Assembly (NCBI RefSeq): GCF_000383955.1
Contig: NZ_KB913013.1
Location: forward strand, 1,035,694 to 1,099,693
Reading direction: 5' to 3'
DNA length: 64,000 nucleotides
Source: Rudanella lutea DSM 19387
GTDB lineage: Bacteria > Bacteroidota > Bacteroidia > Cytophagales > Spirosomataceae
Every line of letters starts with the position of its first letter. Position 1 is the stretch's first letter. Made by a program: the position numbers and the translations under genes. Shown here piece after piece: positions 51,143 to 60,644 of the stretch. The notes under the pieces are model-generated. The model did no database searches, was not told where the DNA came from, and saw only the letters and a program-made list of their open reading frames with translations.

Positions 51143-54112
51143 TTACTCCCTTCCGCAAATCCGGCGGAAATCGCAGTAGGTGCACGTTTCGAGCTTTTCG
51201 GTTTTGCGGAAAGCCTCGCCGGGGTCCAGAAGCCGCCGGAGCAGGGTACGCAGGGTTTCCTCACTCGCCCGGATAAACTCGTCGGGGCTCTCGGTATTGC
51301 TGCTAAACCAGACCGGGTTTTCCTTGAGGCCGCCGTTGATGTCGCGGAACGAGTAGAACCCGGCCGTTACGGGCAGGTCATGCGGATTTTTGCGTTTGCC
51401 CTGCTTCAAAAAGAGGTATTTGTACAGCCAAAGCTGTCGGGCTTTATCCCATTTGGAGCCGGTTTCCAGAGGGAGCATGGTCGCCATGTCGGCCGATTGG
51501 CTGGGCAATTCCACTTTGCCGGTCTTGTAGTCGATGATACGAATCTGACCATCTACCTGCTCAATCCGGTCTATTTTGCCCCCAATCCGCACGGGTACTA
51601 CCTCACCCGTTTCGAGCGGCACGTTCAGCTCCACAATGTACCGGTCTTCGGTGCCAATCACCTGGAGGTCGGTGAGTTGAGCCTGCCGCTCCTGAAAATC
51701 GAGCATCAGACGCTGGGCCACATCGTAGAGCAGCAGGTTTATCCCCGACTCCATCACCCGGCCCTTCATCACCTCCTTGAAGGTTTCTTCCAGTTCGTCT
51801 TTCACCATCTGGAGCGATACCACCCGGCCATCCATCCGGTATTTTTTGTCCAGATTTTCGAGCGTTTTATGGAGCCAGTCGCCAAATTCGGCCGCGCCCA
51901 TTTTCTCTTCTACCTCTTCCTCTTCGGCGATACCCGCCACCCGGCTGAAATAAAAGCTGAGCGAGCAGTTGATAAACTGGTTCAGTGCGGTGGGGTAAAT
52001 ACCCCGGGTAGCCAGATTGGTCCGCAGCTTTTCCATCACCTCCGGCGATTTGGCGACCTCCCAGTTATGCATAAGCCCCTCCTGCCCGGTCCGTTCGCGG
52101 CCAAACCGTACCAACGGGGTGCTGAGCGTAATGGCACCCGCCGAGCGGGGCACCAGTTCGTGTTCGATCTGGCGGATAAACCGGCTTGGCTCACCCTTGC
52201 CATTGCCGTAGGCATCGGGCGAGGTGGTATGAATGAGCACCACCTCACGGGCCCGCTGGAGCAACCGGTAAAAGTGGTAGGCCGTCACAGACTCCTGATC
52301 GCGGTAGGTCGGTAGCTGTATCTGCTTGTCGATGCTGATGTCGAGCGGAATCAGCGAGCTTTGTTTGCGTGCCTGCGGCAATACCCCCTCGTTGACCGAC
52401 AGGATAATCACCCGCTCAAAATCGAGGGCCCGGGTTTCGAGCATACCCATCACCTGCAACGGGCTATCGCCCTCACTCGTAAACGGAATGCTCGTTTGCC
52501 GAACCAGCTCGTACAAAAACTGGCGCAAACTCCGCAAGGTGATAGGCGTGCCGTTGACAATCTGTGCCTGCTGCTCAATGGTGGTTTCGAGCTGCTGCAA
52601 CAGGGTGTAGAATACGTACAGATACTCAATCTCGACGGCATCCTGGGTGTCGCTGTACACGGCCCGCAACAGGTCGATCAGGCGGTACAGGTTGCCGATG
52701 ATTTCGGTGGGCTGATCGGCAGGCCACCGCCAGAACAACGTTTTAAGCAGCCGGTCGTTATGGCCCAGCTGCCGGAGTTCGCCTTCGGTGAGGTACACCC
52801 ATTGCCGGGTCAGAATCTGCTCCTGAATGTGCAGCAGCAAAGGCCGGGGTTGTTCATCGGCCGATTCGGGTACGCTCATGAGGTTGTTGAGCCGGGCGTA
52901 ATGCTGCACAAACGGATGGTTGAGCACCTTCACCACATGCCGGAAGTGGAACTTCGGAATCCGCAGGTCGCGCCCGTCGCGGGTTCTGAACTCATGCACC
53001 GTTCGCTGCATCTCAAACAGCGTATCAACAAGCGTGAACAGCAGCGAATCGCGTAGCGAAAGGCCCATCGTGATGTTCAGGTCGGTCACCGACTCATCGA
53101 GGGCGTACAGCATAGGCACCAGCAGCGACTCATCGGCCAGAATAATGGCCGTTTTGGGCTGGTGAAGCCTATCCGGACCCTCACCTTCACTCGCCTGTCG
53201 CCATTCTTTATAAATCTGCCCGGCCACCTTGGTTTGCATACTCGCATTAGGCACACCTACCACCCGGATATGCTTGGGCAGTGTGGTCAGATTCGTACCG
53301 ATCTGAGCGCGGTTTTCGCGGGTAAACAGGTAACCATTTTCGGTGTAGCGACGCAGAAATAAACCCGCTTCCTGCTTTTTGTCGTCCAGATAATACCGGT
53401 CAACATCCCAGATCATTTCGGCCTTGTTGGCCCGCAGGAGCGACTCCATAATCTGCGATTCGGCCTTACTGAGGGCGTTGAAACCCACGAAATAGACTTT
53501 CTCGTAGGCCGGATTATCGAGGATTTTTTCGCGAACCTGCTCGGCCAGCAGGCGATATGCCATACCCCGGTACGCCAATCCCTGCCCGGTCAGTCGCTCG
53601 TGCAGGGCGTGATAAGCCGTTTTGAGATTTTCAAACAGCTTGAAATACCGCGACATGGCGGGCGTGGGCGTCAGGCTCCGGCTGCCGGGCGGCAGGTCGA
53701 GTTGCCAGCGTTCCAGCGTCTTGGCCTCAGTCAGATAATCGAACAGAAAATCAGCCTTGACCAGATACTGATCGATCCGGTCGAAGTCGGTCAGTAGTAC
53801 CGACGCCCAGCCGATAAACTGTTCAAACTCCACCTGCGGGTCAATGACCCGAAATACCTCAAACAGCTCAAACAACAGCCCAACCTGATCAATCAGCTGT
53901 ACTCCGGCGGCTTCGGTCACAAAGTCGTCGATAGCCATGGCGTGCGGGGCCAGAAACGGCTCATCCGACAGTTTACCCAGCTCATCGAGAAACACCGAAA
54001 CAGCCCGGCGGGTGGGTAAAATAACCCAAACATGATCGAAACGGGCCGATTGACCCGCCTGTTTGGGGTGTTTATCAAATACGGTGCGGGCAGTTTGTTG
54101 AAGAAAATTCAT
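51143..54112 (-). CDS. AddB-like helicase/nuclease with PD-(D/E)XK and iron-sulfur motifs
   Basis: 989 residues. The N-terminal part resembles an inactivated UvrD-type helicase fold (FDHVWVILPTRRAVSVFLDE replaces a Walker A). The middle (ALDFERVIILSVNEGVLP) is a helicase motif V/VI-like block. The C-terminal nuclease has GGKIDRIEQVDG and IIDYKTGK (about residues 845-862). Cysteines around 716 (FINCSLSFYF) and CTYCDFRRICGRE at the end fit the 4Fe-4S staple of AddB. It would act with an AddA helicase-nuclease in double-strand-break processing; addA is not in the window. The neighbour miaE is one base away. Confidence 0.88.
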   Translation of the reverse strand: MNFLQQTARTVFDKHPKQAGQSARFDHVWVILPTRRAVSVFLDELGKLSDEPFLAPHAMAIDDFVTEAAGVQLIDQVGLLFELFEVFRVIDPQVEFEQFIGWASVLLTDFDRIDQYLVKADFLFDYLTEAKTLERWQLDLPPGSRSLTPTPAMSRYFKLFENLKTAYHALHERLTGQGLAYRGMAYRLLAEQVREKILDNPAYEKVYFVGFNALSKAESQIMESLLRANKAEMIWDVDRYYLDDKKQEAGLFLRRYTENGYLFTRENRAQIGTNLTTLPKHIRVVGVPNASMQTKVAGQIYKEWRQASEGEGPDRLHQPKTAIILADESLLVPMLYALDESVTDLNITMGLSLRDSLLFTLVDTLFEMQRTVHEFRTRDGRDLRIPKFHFRHVVKVLNHPFVQHYARLNNLMSVPESADEQPRPLLLHIQEQILTRQWVYLTEGELRQLGHNDRLLKTLFWRWPADQPTEIIGNLYRLIDLLRAVYSDTQDAVEIEYLYVFYTLLQQLETTIEQQAQIVNGTPITLRSLRQFLYELVRQTSIPFTSEGDSPLQVMGMLETRALDFERVIILSVNEGVLPQARKQSSLIPLDISIDKQIQLPTYRDQESVTAYHFYRLLQRAREVVLIHTTSPDAYGNGKGEPSRFIRQIEHELVPRSAGAITLSTPLVRFGRERTGQEGLMHNWEVAKSPEVMEKLRTNLATRGIYPTALNQFINCSLSFYFSRVAGIAEEEEVEEKMGAAEFGDWLHKTLENLDKKYRMDGRVVSLQMVKDELEETFKEVMKGRVMESGINLLLYDVAQRLMLDFQERQAQLTDLQVIGTEDRYIVELNVPLETGEVVPVRIGGKIDRIEQVDGQIRIIDYKTGKVELPSQSADMATMLPLETGSKWDKARQLWLYKYLFLKQGKRKNPHDLPVTAGFYSFRDINGGLKENPVWFSSNTESPDEFIRASEETLRTLLRRLLDPGEAFRKTEKLETCTYCDFRRICGRE

Positions 54113-54113
54113 G

Positions 54114-54701
54114 TTAATGCATTCGGTCCCCGCGCGTTTCGAGCGTCGCCATAATTCCGGCTTCTATGTCCAGAATTTCTTTCCAGCGCTGGCGCACCCG
54201 CTCTTTGGGGACATACTCTTCGGCCAGTTCGATAAAGTTACGATAATGCCCTGCTTCGGACACCATCAGCTCGCGGTAGAATTTGCGCAGGCTCTCATCG
54301 GCCATGTTTTCTGACAGCAGTTTGAACCGCTCGCAACTACGGGCTTCGATGAGGGCGTTGAGCAGCAAGCGCTCCATCAACTGCTCGTGGTAATCGCTGG
54401 AAGTCCGCAATTGCGCCTGTAGCGCATTCACGTATAAGTCCTTACGTTGGCGACCCAGCGGAATATTCCGTTTGCGGAGTTCTTTAAGCACCCGCGTGAA
54501 ATGGCCCCACTCTTCGGCCACAACGGGCGTGAGCACTTCCACGAGTTTTTCTTTTTCGGGGTACTGCACAATGAGCGAAATGCACGACGAAGCGGCTTTC
54601 TGCTCACAGTATGCATGGTCGATCAAAATCTCGCCGATGTTCATCTCGGCAACGTTGACCCATCGCGGGTCGGTAGGAAGCTCAAGTCCGAGGGTTGTCA
54701 T
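54114..54701 (-). CDS. miaE: tRNA-(ms2io6A)-hydroxylase, MiaE-like
   Basis: 195-residue diiron monooxygenase of the ferritin-like fold that hydroxylates ms2i6A at position 37 of certain tRNAs. The metal-binding glutamates and histidines are in DHAYCEQKAASSC, VVAEEWGHFTRVL, LIEARSCERFKLL and VSEAGHYRNFIELA. The spacing is that of MiaE. It lies upstream of the addB-like gene with a single-base gap, so the two are cotranscribed. The substrate modification needs MiaA and MiaB, not in the window. Confidence 0.9.
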   Translation of the reverse strand: MTTLGLELPTDPRWVNVAEMNIGEILIDHAYCEQKAASSCISLIVQYPEKEKLVEVLTPVVAEEWGHFTRVLKELRKRNIPLGRQRKDLYVNALQAQLRTSSDYHEQLMERLLLNALIEARSCERFKLLSENMADESLRKFYRELMVSEAGHYRNFIELAEEYVPKERVRQRWKEILDIEAGIMATLETRGDRMH

Positions 54702-54788
54702 GCTTAGTGGGAGAACGGAACAGGCACAAGGGAAAAGGGAGTGTACGGTGGCGGCTCTTTCGTTTTCCCTTCTGCCGGTTCCAGTATT

Positions 54789-56843
54789 TTAATCAAACAA
54801 ATACCAGTCGACCCCGAAGGCAAACGACCGACGCATGGCCAGGTAGTCGGGGGTTACGTAATAACCGGGCGCAAACACGCCCTGATTAGCGTGGGCCATT
54901 TTGACAAACAGCCGGGTTCGGTTGATGCGCAGGTTGGCAAATACGTCGGCCACAACGTAGCCTTCCACCCTCTGCCGGTTTTGCAGGTAAAACTGCTGGG
55001 TCAGCGGCATGTAGGCATCGGCATAATACGCCGATTTGTAGTGCAGTTCCACCCCGGTCTGGATAAATAGCACCTTCCGGAAAATGAAGTCGTAGGTGGC
55101 CCGGGCGTTCAAAAACAGCTGAGGTACCCGCAGAATATCGTCGCGCGAGACAAGCGTGTAGTACCCCTGTGTTGTGGCTCGCCAGCGTTTTTTTCCGGCC
55201 GAAGCCCCCAGGCCCACGCGCAGAATACTGAATGCGCTACTTAATTGCCGGGGGCGGGCGTCCTCATCAAAATAAATGTAATTGTTGAGCAGGTGATAGT
55301 CGAGGCCCGGTTGCACCAACACGCCTTTGTAGCGCAGGTTAAGGGTTCCGTAAGCGTGTTGCGTACCCCGGAGTCCGAAGTTATTCGACCAGCTGTAGTT
55401 ATTGCTTTCAAAACGCTGCTGAAGTAAGGTAGGCGAGGCAAAAATGCTCCGGTATCCGACGGTCCCGAAGCGGGTTTCGAGCTGCCCTTCGAGCCGGAGG
55501 TCCCGACCGAGGAGGTACTCGCCCTCGGCCGTCAGACGCGACAGGCTGTCGGGAAAATAATAACCGAGCCAAAGCCCCAGAAACGTTTCCTGCCGCAGCC
55601 GGGGGTTGTTGTAACGCCCCCAAAACGACGAGTCGGTCACGGAAATTTGCCGGTTGTAGCGGCCCTGCTGCCCGTACAGACGGTTGCGCAGATAAGCCCG
55701 GTAGTTGAAGCCCCGAAAATCGCCTTTGAGCCCAAACTGATTTTCGAGCAATCGGTAGCTATTGGTCTGAAACGTAACCGAGCTGTCGAGTTCGGCCCGC
55801 CGAACCGGGTCGCCAAACTGGGTTCGGTCAACAAAGGGGTAGTAGCGGGTCAGCGTAGAATCCTGTTGGAGGCTGTAATCGTTGAAACTGTTGATCTGCC
55901 GCAGGTAATCCATTTTGTGAAACACCTGAAATCCTTCGGCCAGTTTGTACTGCTGGTAAAGGTGCCACATATTGCGCCGTTCGTTCCCGTCGGCGCGGGG
56001 CAGGCGCGGGTTACCATCGTAGTAAAAAAGGTCGCGGGTGCCATCGGCCCGGAGGTTTGGCACCAGGCCACCCTGCTCGGGTTGGTCGTGGTTGAGGTGG
56101 TTGAAATGCAGCAGGAGCGTGTATTTCTCGTTTTTGGCCCGGTAGCTGGTATGGCCCACAAACGCCCAGCTCTGAATCAGAAAAATCTGGTTCGAACTGG
56201 CCGCAATAAGCCCGGAGGGTGGGTTGAGGCCGTACTGCTTGCGCGAGGTGACCCGCTGCATGTTGAAACCGAAATTCCAGCGTGGGTTGATGTTCTGGCT
56301 AAAATCGAAGTTCAGCACGTTCTGATTACGGCCACCCAGCACAAAGTACATCCGGGTAAACGGCGACTTGGTGTCGTAGTACTTTACCCCATCGGTCTGG
56401 TACGCATACGGCGCAAACACAGAATAGCCCGTTTGTGCGCCAATCTGCGTGGGAGTCTGGTAAAATACCGGGCGCAGCGCTGTACCCAGATTTCCGAGGT
56501 CCTGATACAGGTTCTGGTTGCGCTGCACAAAGTTGTACTGATGCACCCCATCAAGGAGGGTATCTGTGGTGTACAGCGTTTTGCGGTTATTCAGAATATC
56601 GGTTTCCAGAAAGTAGCGGGTGGTACGTGGGCCGTAAATAGCTTTGGTACTATCGTCAATACCAGCCCGCCCCGAGCCTCCGCCACCACCGCCCGGCCTA
56701 CCGCCACTCTGCCCGCCAAAGCCGCCCATCCGGCCCGGCACCGTAGACCCCGGAAAACTTTGCGCCTGCGCCAGCCCAATGCCCGCAAACAGCATGAGCA
56801 AAAGCACGGCAATCTGACCCGCAACAGCGCGTCGACTGATCAT
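54789..56843 (-). CDS. Putative porin (Porin_10-like outer-membrane protein)
   Basis: 684 residues from the ATG at 56843. A signal peptide ends at LAQAQ. A glycine-rich linker (GGFGGQSGGRPGGGGGGSG) follows, then a long beta-barrel: PRTTRYFLETDILNNRKTLY, TRMYFVLGGRNQNVLNFDFS, QNINPRWNFGFNMQRVTSR, many further strands, ending MRRSFAFGVDWYLFD. This start (TDTLLDGVHQYNF) and barrel are typical of Bacteroidota 'putative porin' proteins. The substrate is unknown. It is separated from lpxK by ~100 bases, and both are leftward. Confidence 0.85.
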   Translation of the reverse strand: MISRRAVAGQIAVLLLMLFAGIGLAQAQSFPGSTVPGRMGGFGGQSGGRPGGGGGGSGRAGIDDSTKAIYGPRTTRYFLETDILNNRKTLYTTDTLLDGVHQYNFVQRNQNLYQDLGNLGTALRPVFYQTPTQIGAQTGYSVFAPYAYQTDGVKYYDTKSPFTRMYFVLGGRNQNVLNFDFSQNINPRWNFGFNMQRVTSRKQYGLNPPSGLIAASSNQIFLIQSWAFVGHTSYRAKNEKYTLLLHFNHLNHDQPEQGGLVPNLRADGTRDLFYYDGNPRLPRADGNERRNMWHLYQQYKLAEGFQVFHKMDYLRQINSFNDYSLQQDSTLTRYYPFVDRTQFGDPVRRAELDSSVTFQTNSYRLLENQFGLKGDFRGFNYRAYLRNRLYGQQGRYNRQISVTDSSFWGRYNNPRLRQETFLGLWLGYYFPDSLSRLTAEGEYLLGRDLRLEGQLETRFGTVGYRSIFASPTLLQQRFESNNYSWSNNFGLRGTQHAYGTLNLRYKGVLVQPGLDYHLLNNYIYFDEDARPRQLSSAFSILRVGLGASAGKKRWRATTQGYYTLVSRDDILRVPQLFLNARATYDFIFRKVLFIQTGVELHYKSAYYADAYMPLTQQFYLQNRQRVEGYVVADVFANLRINRTRLFVKMAHANQGVFAPGYYVTPDYLAMRRSFAFGVDWYLFD

Positions 56844-56941
56844 CAAAAAATAGAATGCTGGGGTGGTACGCAACGGAAACTACAGTTTATAGATCGCAAA
56901 AATAACCCAAAACGGCAGACGGGCCGTCCCGCCGGGTCAGG

Positions 56942-58006
56942 TTAGGAATTTTTAAGGAAGGCCGCCTGCTCGATTCGGGCCCAAAAATCGGCCTCCTCGC
57001 CTAACAACTGCACCGCAATAGGCAGGTAAAACGCTCGCTCACCCGCGTCGGCCGGGAGCAACGGCCGGAGTTTCACCCAGTCCTTTTCGGTCGTCATCAA
57101 CACGGCATCGTCGGGCAAGCTCCCCAACAGTTGGTCAATCTCGGTGCGGGTGTACTCATGGTGATCGTTGAACCGGTGGTGCGCCCGCAGATTCCAGACC
57201 TGCCGAACGTACGCATCGAGCGGATCGGCATTGGCCAACCCCGACACCAGCACCACCGCCCGGTTAGCGGCCGTTGTCAGCACTTGTCCCATCCCGTTGC
57301 GGGGCTCGCCGTACCGAAGTCCGGCGAAAAAAACAGGGGCGTCGGGGGCTTTGTAGGGTTCTATAGCCGCCCGGATCTTCTGTTGATCGGCTCCGGACAG
57401 CCCATCGGGGCACTTAGTCACAATAATCAGGTCGGCCCGGCGTGCACCATGGCGCCCCTCGCGCAGGCGACCCTCCGGGAACGGATGATCGCGGTAAAAA
57501 GGTCGGTTGTAGTCGGTCAGCAAAATATTTAGGCCCGGTTGTACAGCCCGGTGCTGAAAAGCGTCGTCGAGCAACACCAGCTGTACATCGGGGTGCAGCC
57601 GGGCCAGTTCCTGTAGGCCCAACACCCGGCGTTCGGCTACGGCCACCACCAGCCGCTGGCCAAATTTTTGGTACAGTTGCAGGGGTTCATCACCGAGGGT
57701 TTCGGCCGTGTCGGAAGGGGTTGCAATACGGAAGCCCGAGGTCCGGCGACCGTACCCCCGACTGAGCGTTGCCATAGGCCAAATGGTGTCGGATTGGGCC
57801 AAACTGGTTGGACCAGTTAGTAACTTACTGGCCAGAAATTCGATCAATGGCGTTTTGCCGGTTCCGCCCACGGTAATGTTGCCAACGCTTATTGTACGCT
57901 GAACAGGGGCAAAAACCGAGTAGATCTCTTTATCATACAACCAGTTACGGACCGCCAGAATACGGCCGTACAGGACACTAAAAGGTCTGAGCAGGCGGGT
58001 AAGCAC
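56942..58006 (-). CDS. lpxK: Tetraacyldisaccharide 4'-kinase
   Basis: 354-residue inner-membrane-associated kinase that phosphorylates the 4' position of the lipid A precursor. The P-loop GNITVGGTGKTPLIE is near residue 45 and SRGYGRRTSGF, LGDEPLQL and LLDDAFQHRAV follow, all LpxK hallmarks; MTTEKDWVKL is near the end. The start is GTG at 58006, giving an N-terminus (VLTRLLRPFSVLYGRI) like other LpxK proteins. A TACTTTTG -7 box at 58059-58052 would begin transcription near 58045, which excludes the TTG frame start at 58078. Confidence 0.92.
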   Translation of the reverse strand: MLTRLLRPFSVLYGRILAVRNWLYDKEIYSVFAPVQRTISVGNITVGGTGKTPLIEFLASKLLTGPTSLAQSDTIWPMATLSRGYGRRTSGFRIATPSDTAETLGDEPLQLYQKFGQRLVVAVAERRVLGLQELARLHPDVQLVLLDDAFQHRAVQPGLNILLTDYNRPFYRDHPFPEGRLREGRHGARRADLIIVTKCPDGLSGADQQKIRAAIEPYKAPDAPVFFAGLRYGEPRNGMGQVLTTAANRAVVLVSGLANADPLDAYVRQVWNLRAHHRFNDHHEYTRTEIDQLLGSLPDDAVLMTTEKDWVKLRPLLPADAGERAFYLPIAVQLLGEEADFWARIEQAAFLKNS

Positions 58007-58051
58007 AAACAGAAAGTTACAATTGTGAGATTTCTTGCTTTTATTCGCGTT

Positions 58052-58079
58052 CAAAAGTAGTAGTTTTCGTCCCCACAAA
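58052..58079 (-). promoter_or_regulatory. Candidate promoter of lpxK
   Basis: On the minus strand TTTG (58079-58076) and TACTTTTG (58059-58052) are separated by 16 nt. The element fixes the lpxK start as the GTG at 58006. Confidence 0.55.
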
Positions 58080-58106
58080 TACCCACTGACACCAGGTTCC
58101 GTTCGT

Positions 58107-59201
58107 ATGGCTTTAGTTTCCGACTACCTGAAATATACGCTTCATTTTCGATTTGAAGCGGGGACGTCGAGGGGCGTATTGACGGAGAAAACCTCCTACA
58201 TTGTTCGTATCTACGACAGCGAGAACCCGGCCGTGATGGGTTTGGGCGAATGCGGCCCCCTACCCGGCCTCAGCGCCGACGACCGGCCCGACTTTGAGCA
58301 GCGGCTCTCCGAACTCTGTCAGTATTTTAGCAAGCTCGATTTACAACTCTTCTCCTGGAACGTACCCATCGTTCTGAATCAGCTCATTAGCCAGGAGTTT
58401 CCGAGTATTTTGTTTGGCTTCGAAACAGCCATGCTCGATTACCTGTCGGGTGGTCAGCGGCTCATTGTCGACAACGAATTTGCGCACGGCAAGCGTCCTT
58501 TACCCATCAATGGCCTGATCTGGATGGGTGATCGGGAGTTTATGAAACGGCAGATCGAGGAGAAGCTACAGGCAGGCTACACGACCCTGAAACTAAAAAT
58601 AGGGGCTATCGACTTTCAGCAGGAGCTCGATTTGCTGGCTTCCATTCGGGAGCGTTTTTCGCCGGAGCAGATTACGTTGCGCGTCGACGCCAACGGGGCA
58701 TTTTCGCCCGCTGAGGCCATGCACAAGCTCGAAAAACTGGCGGTCTTCCAGCTGCATTCTATCGAGCAGCCCATTCGGGCGGGGCAGCACGAACAAATGG
58801 CCGAACTGTGTGGGCACTCACCTATCCCGATTGCCCTCGACGAGGAGCTGATCGGGCACATGGAGTACGTCGACAAATTCAAGCTGCTCAAAAAAATTAG
58901 TCCGCAGTTTGTGATTCTGAAACCCACGTTGCTCGGTGGGCTACGGCATTGCGACGAATGGATCGAGCTGGCCAACCGCCTGAACATTGGTTGGTGGGTT
59001 ACCTCGGCTTTGGAGTCTAACATCGGCCTGAACGCCATTGCGCAGTACACGGCTAAGTTCCGGCACCTGATTCCGCAGGGGCTTGGTACGGGCCAACTGT
59101 ACCACAACAACTTTCAAAGCCCGCTTCATATCGATCACGGCACGTTGTTGTACCGCCCCGACGAAAGCTGGGCGCTCGAAGCGCTTGCGGCAGGTCAGTA
59201 A
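58107..59201 (+). CDS. menC: Enolase-superfamily enzyme, o-succinylbenzoate synthase-like
   Basis: 364 residues. The capping domain is followed by the (beta/alpha)7beta barrel with its catalytic set: LKLKIG (lysine pair region), metal ligands in LRVDANGAF, SIEQPI and IALDEEL, and the second lysine in VILKPTLLGG. 'WWVTSALESNIGL' closes the site. These match o-succinylbenzoate synthase of menaquinone synthesis, but dipeptide epimerases share the fold, so the symbol is tentative. The ATG at 58107 was preferred over an upstream frame start at 58035 that overlaps the lpxK promoter. Divergent from lpxK. Confidence 0.82.
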   Translation: MALVSDYLKYTLHFRFEAGTSRGVLTEKTSYIVRIYDSENPAVMGLGECGPLPGLSADDRPDFEQRLSELCQYFSKLDLQLFSWNVPIVLNQLISQEFPSILFGFETAMLDYLSGGQRLIVDNEFAHGKRPLPINGLIWMGDREFMKRQIEEKLQAGYTTLKLKIGAIDFQQELDLLASIRERFSPEQITLRVDANGAFSPAEAMHKLEKLAVFQLHSIEQPIRAGQHEQMAELCGHSPIPIALDEELIGHMEYVDKFKLLKKISPQFVILKPTLLGGLRHCDEWIELANRLNIGWWVTSALESNIGLNAIAQYTAKFRHLIPQGLGTGQLYHNNFQSPLHIDHGTLLYRPDESWALEALAAGQ

Positions 59202-59241
59202 CTCTCCCTTTTTCACAAACAGTAGCGAATTCATACACAAC

Positions 59242-59290
59242 AAAAGGCCGCAACCGGGTTCTAAACCGATTGCGGCCTTTCTGATTTTAT
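59242..59290. terminator. Terminator after the enolase-family gene
   Basis: AAAGGCCGCAA / TTGCGGCCTTT 11-bp stem with an inner CGGTT-like pair, followed by CTGATTTTATT. A-rich on the other side, so it can serve the converging gene too. Confidence 0.85.
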
Positions 59291-59355
59291 TCGTTTAGGA
59301 GATTCTGAAAATGGCTGGCACGAGAGCTTTCGGCAAGAGCCTTACCGAACCCACC

Positions 59356-59934
59356 TTATTTGCCAAACAAGCCGCCGAGCATACCGCCCAGACCTCCACC
59401 CGCCTGCTGATTGCCTGAGCCACCGCCCAGAAAACCACCGGCTACGCGCATCACGTCGCTCATGTCGAGCTTCCCGTCGGCCATTGCCGTTGAAGCCATG
59501 CCCATCCAGTCGACATTCGCTGCGGCCTGATTACCAGTCACCTGACCCATGATACTCCCTACGTCAACGCTCGAGTCGTTCGGGTCGGTTGCTTTCGAAA
59601 ACAGTTTGTTCAGCACCACCGGCACCAACGCCGACGCAATGCCCGTAGCAACACTCTGCGATACACCCAGACGGCCCATCAGGTTACCTACTACGTTATT
59701 CACGATGCCACCCATGAGGGGGTTTTGCATGTTCAGGCCACCGCCCTGAGCGCCCATAATCGAGCTGAGCAAGCCACCAATGTTTCCACCCTGTGCCTGC
59801 TGCTGCAACCCACCCAGAATACTATCGGTTACAGTTTCGATGGCGGTATCGTTTTTCTCGTTAGGGATTGCCGGATTTGTTACGATGGCGTCGCCAGCTT
59901 GCTGACGAACCAGGTTCATGAGAGTTTCTAACAT
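59356..59934 (-). CDS. Gly/Ala-rich protein of unknown function (DUF937-like)
   Basis: 192 residues with no signal peptide. It is rich in Gly, Met and Ala, with helical hydrophobic stretches (GGIVNNVVGNLMGRLG, ATGIASALVPVVLNKLF) and repeated 'GG.L..' segments. The middle resembles DUF937/YidB-like proteins, in which 'ALVPVVLNKL' is common. The C-terminus is a poly-Gly stretch (GGGLGGMLGGLFGK) that could form a flexible or self-associating tail. No catalytic motif is visible. It converges on the enolase-family gene with a shared terminator region between them. Confidence 0.6.
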   Translation of the reverse strand: MLETLMNLVRQQAGDAIVTNPAIPNEKNDTAIETVTDSILGGLQQQAQGGNIGGLLSSIMGAQGGGLNMQNPLMGGIVNNVVGNLMGRLGVSQSVATGIASALVPVVLNKLFSKATDPNDSSVDVGSIMGQVTGNQAAANVDWMGMASTAMADGKLDMSDVMRVAGGFLGGGSGNQQAGGGLGGMLGGLFGK

Positions 59935-60064
59935 GATTAAAGCCTTTTTTAAGGGGTGAAAGTAAAGGAAACCAGCTTTGCTGGAGCCAGCACTAAAAAT
60001 AAGCGGTTTTTGTGAATGGCTACTTACTTAGCTTGTATTTTCGCCTACTCCAAAACCGGACACT

Positions 60065-60502
60065 ATGACGAGCCAACCCGATAATAGTAACACATCTGAA
60101 CAGCCTTCCGAACTGGAATTGCTGATTCAACCCCTGCTCCCCGACCTGTGGTACCCCAGCGAATCCGACGAACCCATCGAGTTTGTGACGTGCTACCTCA
60201 AAACGGAGGAGCCGCTTACCGTGAGTCACATAAAAGATTGGCTGATGCTTCCGCCCGCGGTGTACGTGGAAGAAATTCCGGAGGCCGACTTCTGGGCACC
60301 CGTCACCGAAGAACAGGAATGGTTTGGCGACGAAGAAAAACAACGTGCAGCTCAGTTTATCCATCTCAAAACCCTGCTCGAAACCCACACCACCGGTCGG
60401 CAGGTATTCCGGGTTGGCGACACCGAAATTGATGTGTACCTGCTGGGCCGCACCGCCGAGGGTAGTCGGGCGGGCCTTAAAACCAAAGTTGTTGAAACGT
60501 AA
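60065..60502 (+). CDS. NuiA-like nuclease A inhibitor family protein
   Basis: 145 residues. Segments match the NuiA family as remembered: LLPDLWYPSESDEPIEFVT near the start and a closing block QVFRVGDTEIDVYLLGRT ... GLKTKVVET that is highly typical. The founding member from Anabaena inhibits a sugar-non-specific nuclease. Many Bacteroidota carry homologues with no neighbouring nuclease, as here, so the target is unknown. The central part (AVYVEEIPEADFWAPV, QRAAQFIHLKTLLETH) is acidic and helical. A strong bidirectional terminator follows. Confidence 0.8.
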   Translation: MTSQPDNSNTSEQPSELELLIQPLLPDLWYPSESDEPIEFVTCYLKTEEPLTVSHIKDWLMLPPAVYVEEIPEADFWAPVTEEQEWFGDEEKQRAAQFIHLKTLLETHTTGRQVFRVGDTEIDVYLLGRTAEGSRAGLKTKVVET

Positions 60503-60506
60503 ACTC

Positions 60507-60545
60507 AAAACGCCCCGACTTAGCTGTGTAAGTCGGGGCGTTTTG
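60507..60545. terminator. Bidirectional terminator after the NuiA-like gene
   Basis: AAAACGCCCCGACTTA / TAAGTCGGGGCGTTTT 16-bp stem with a 6-nt loop and A/T flanks on both sides, between converging genes. Confidence 0.93.
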
Positions 60546-60644
60546 CCTGTTTAGAGTTTGTGGTTTATTGTCTTTGGTGTTCCGGTTGAAGTACACCCTG
60601 GTAATTCCGGTTAGGCAGCGACAAAAACCGAGACTCCTGACGCG

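Noticed and set aside
51380..52315. 311-codon plus-strand open frame opposite the AddB-like gene
   Set aside because: Antisense shadow of a gene with nuclease and iron-sulfur motifs.
55647..56945. 432-codon plus-strand open frame opposite the Porin_10-like gene
   Set aside because: The minus strand encodes a clear signal peptide and beta-barrel; the plus frame has no recognisable domain and ends in low-complexity sequence.
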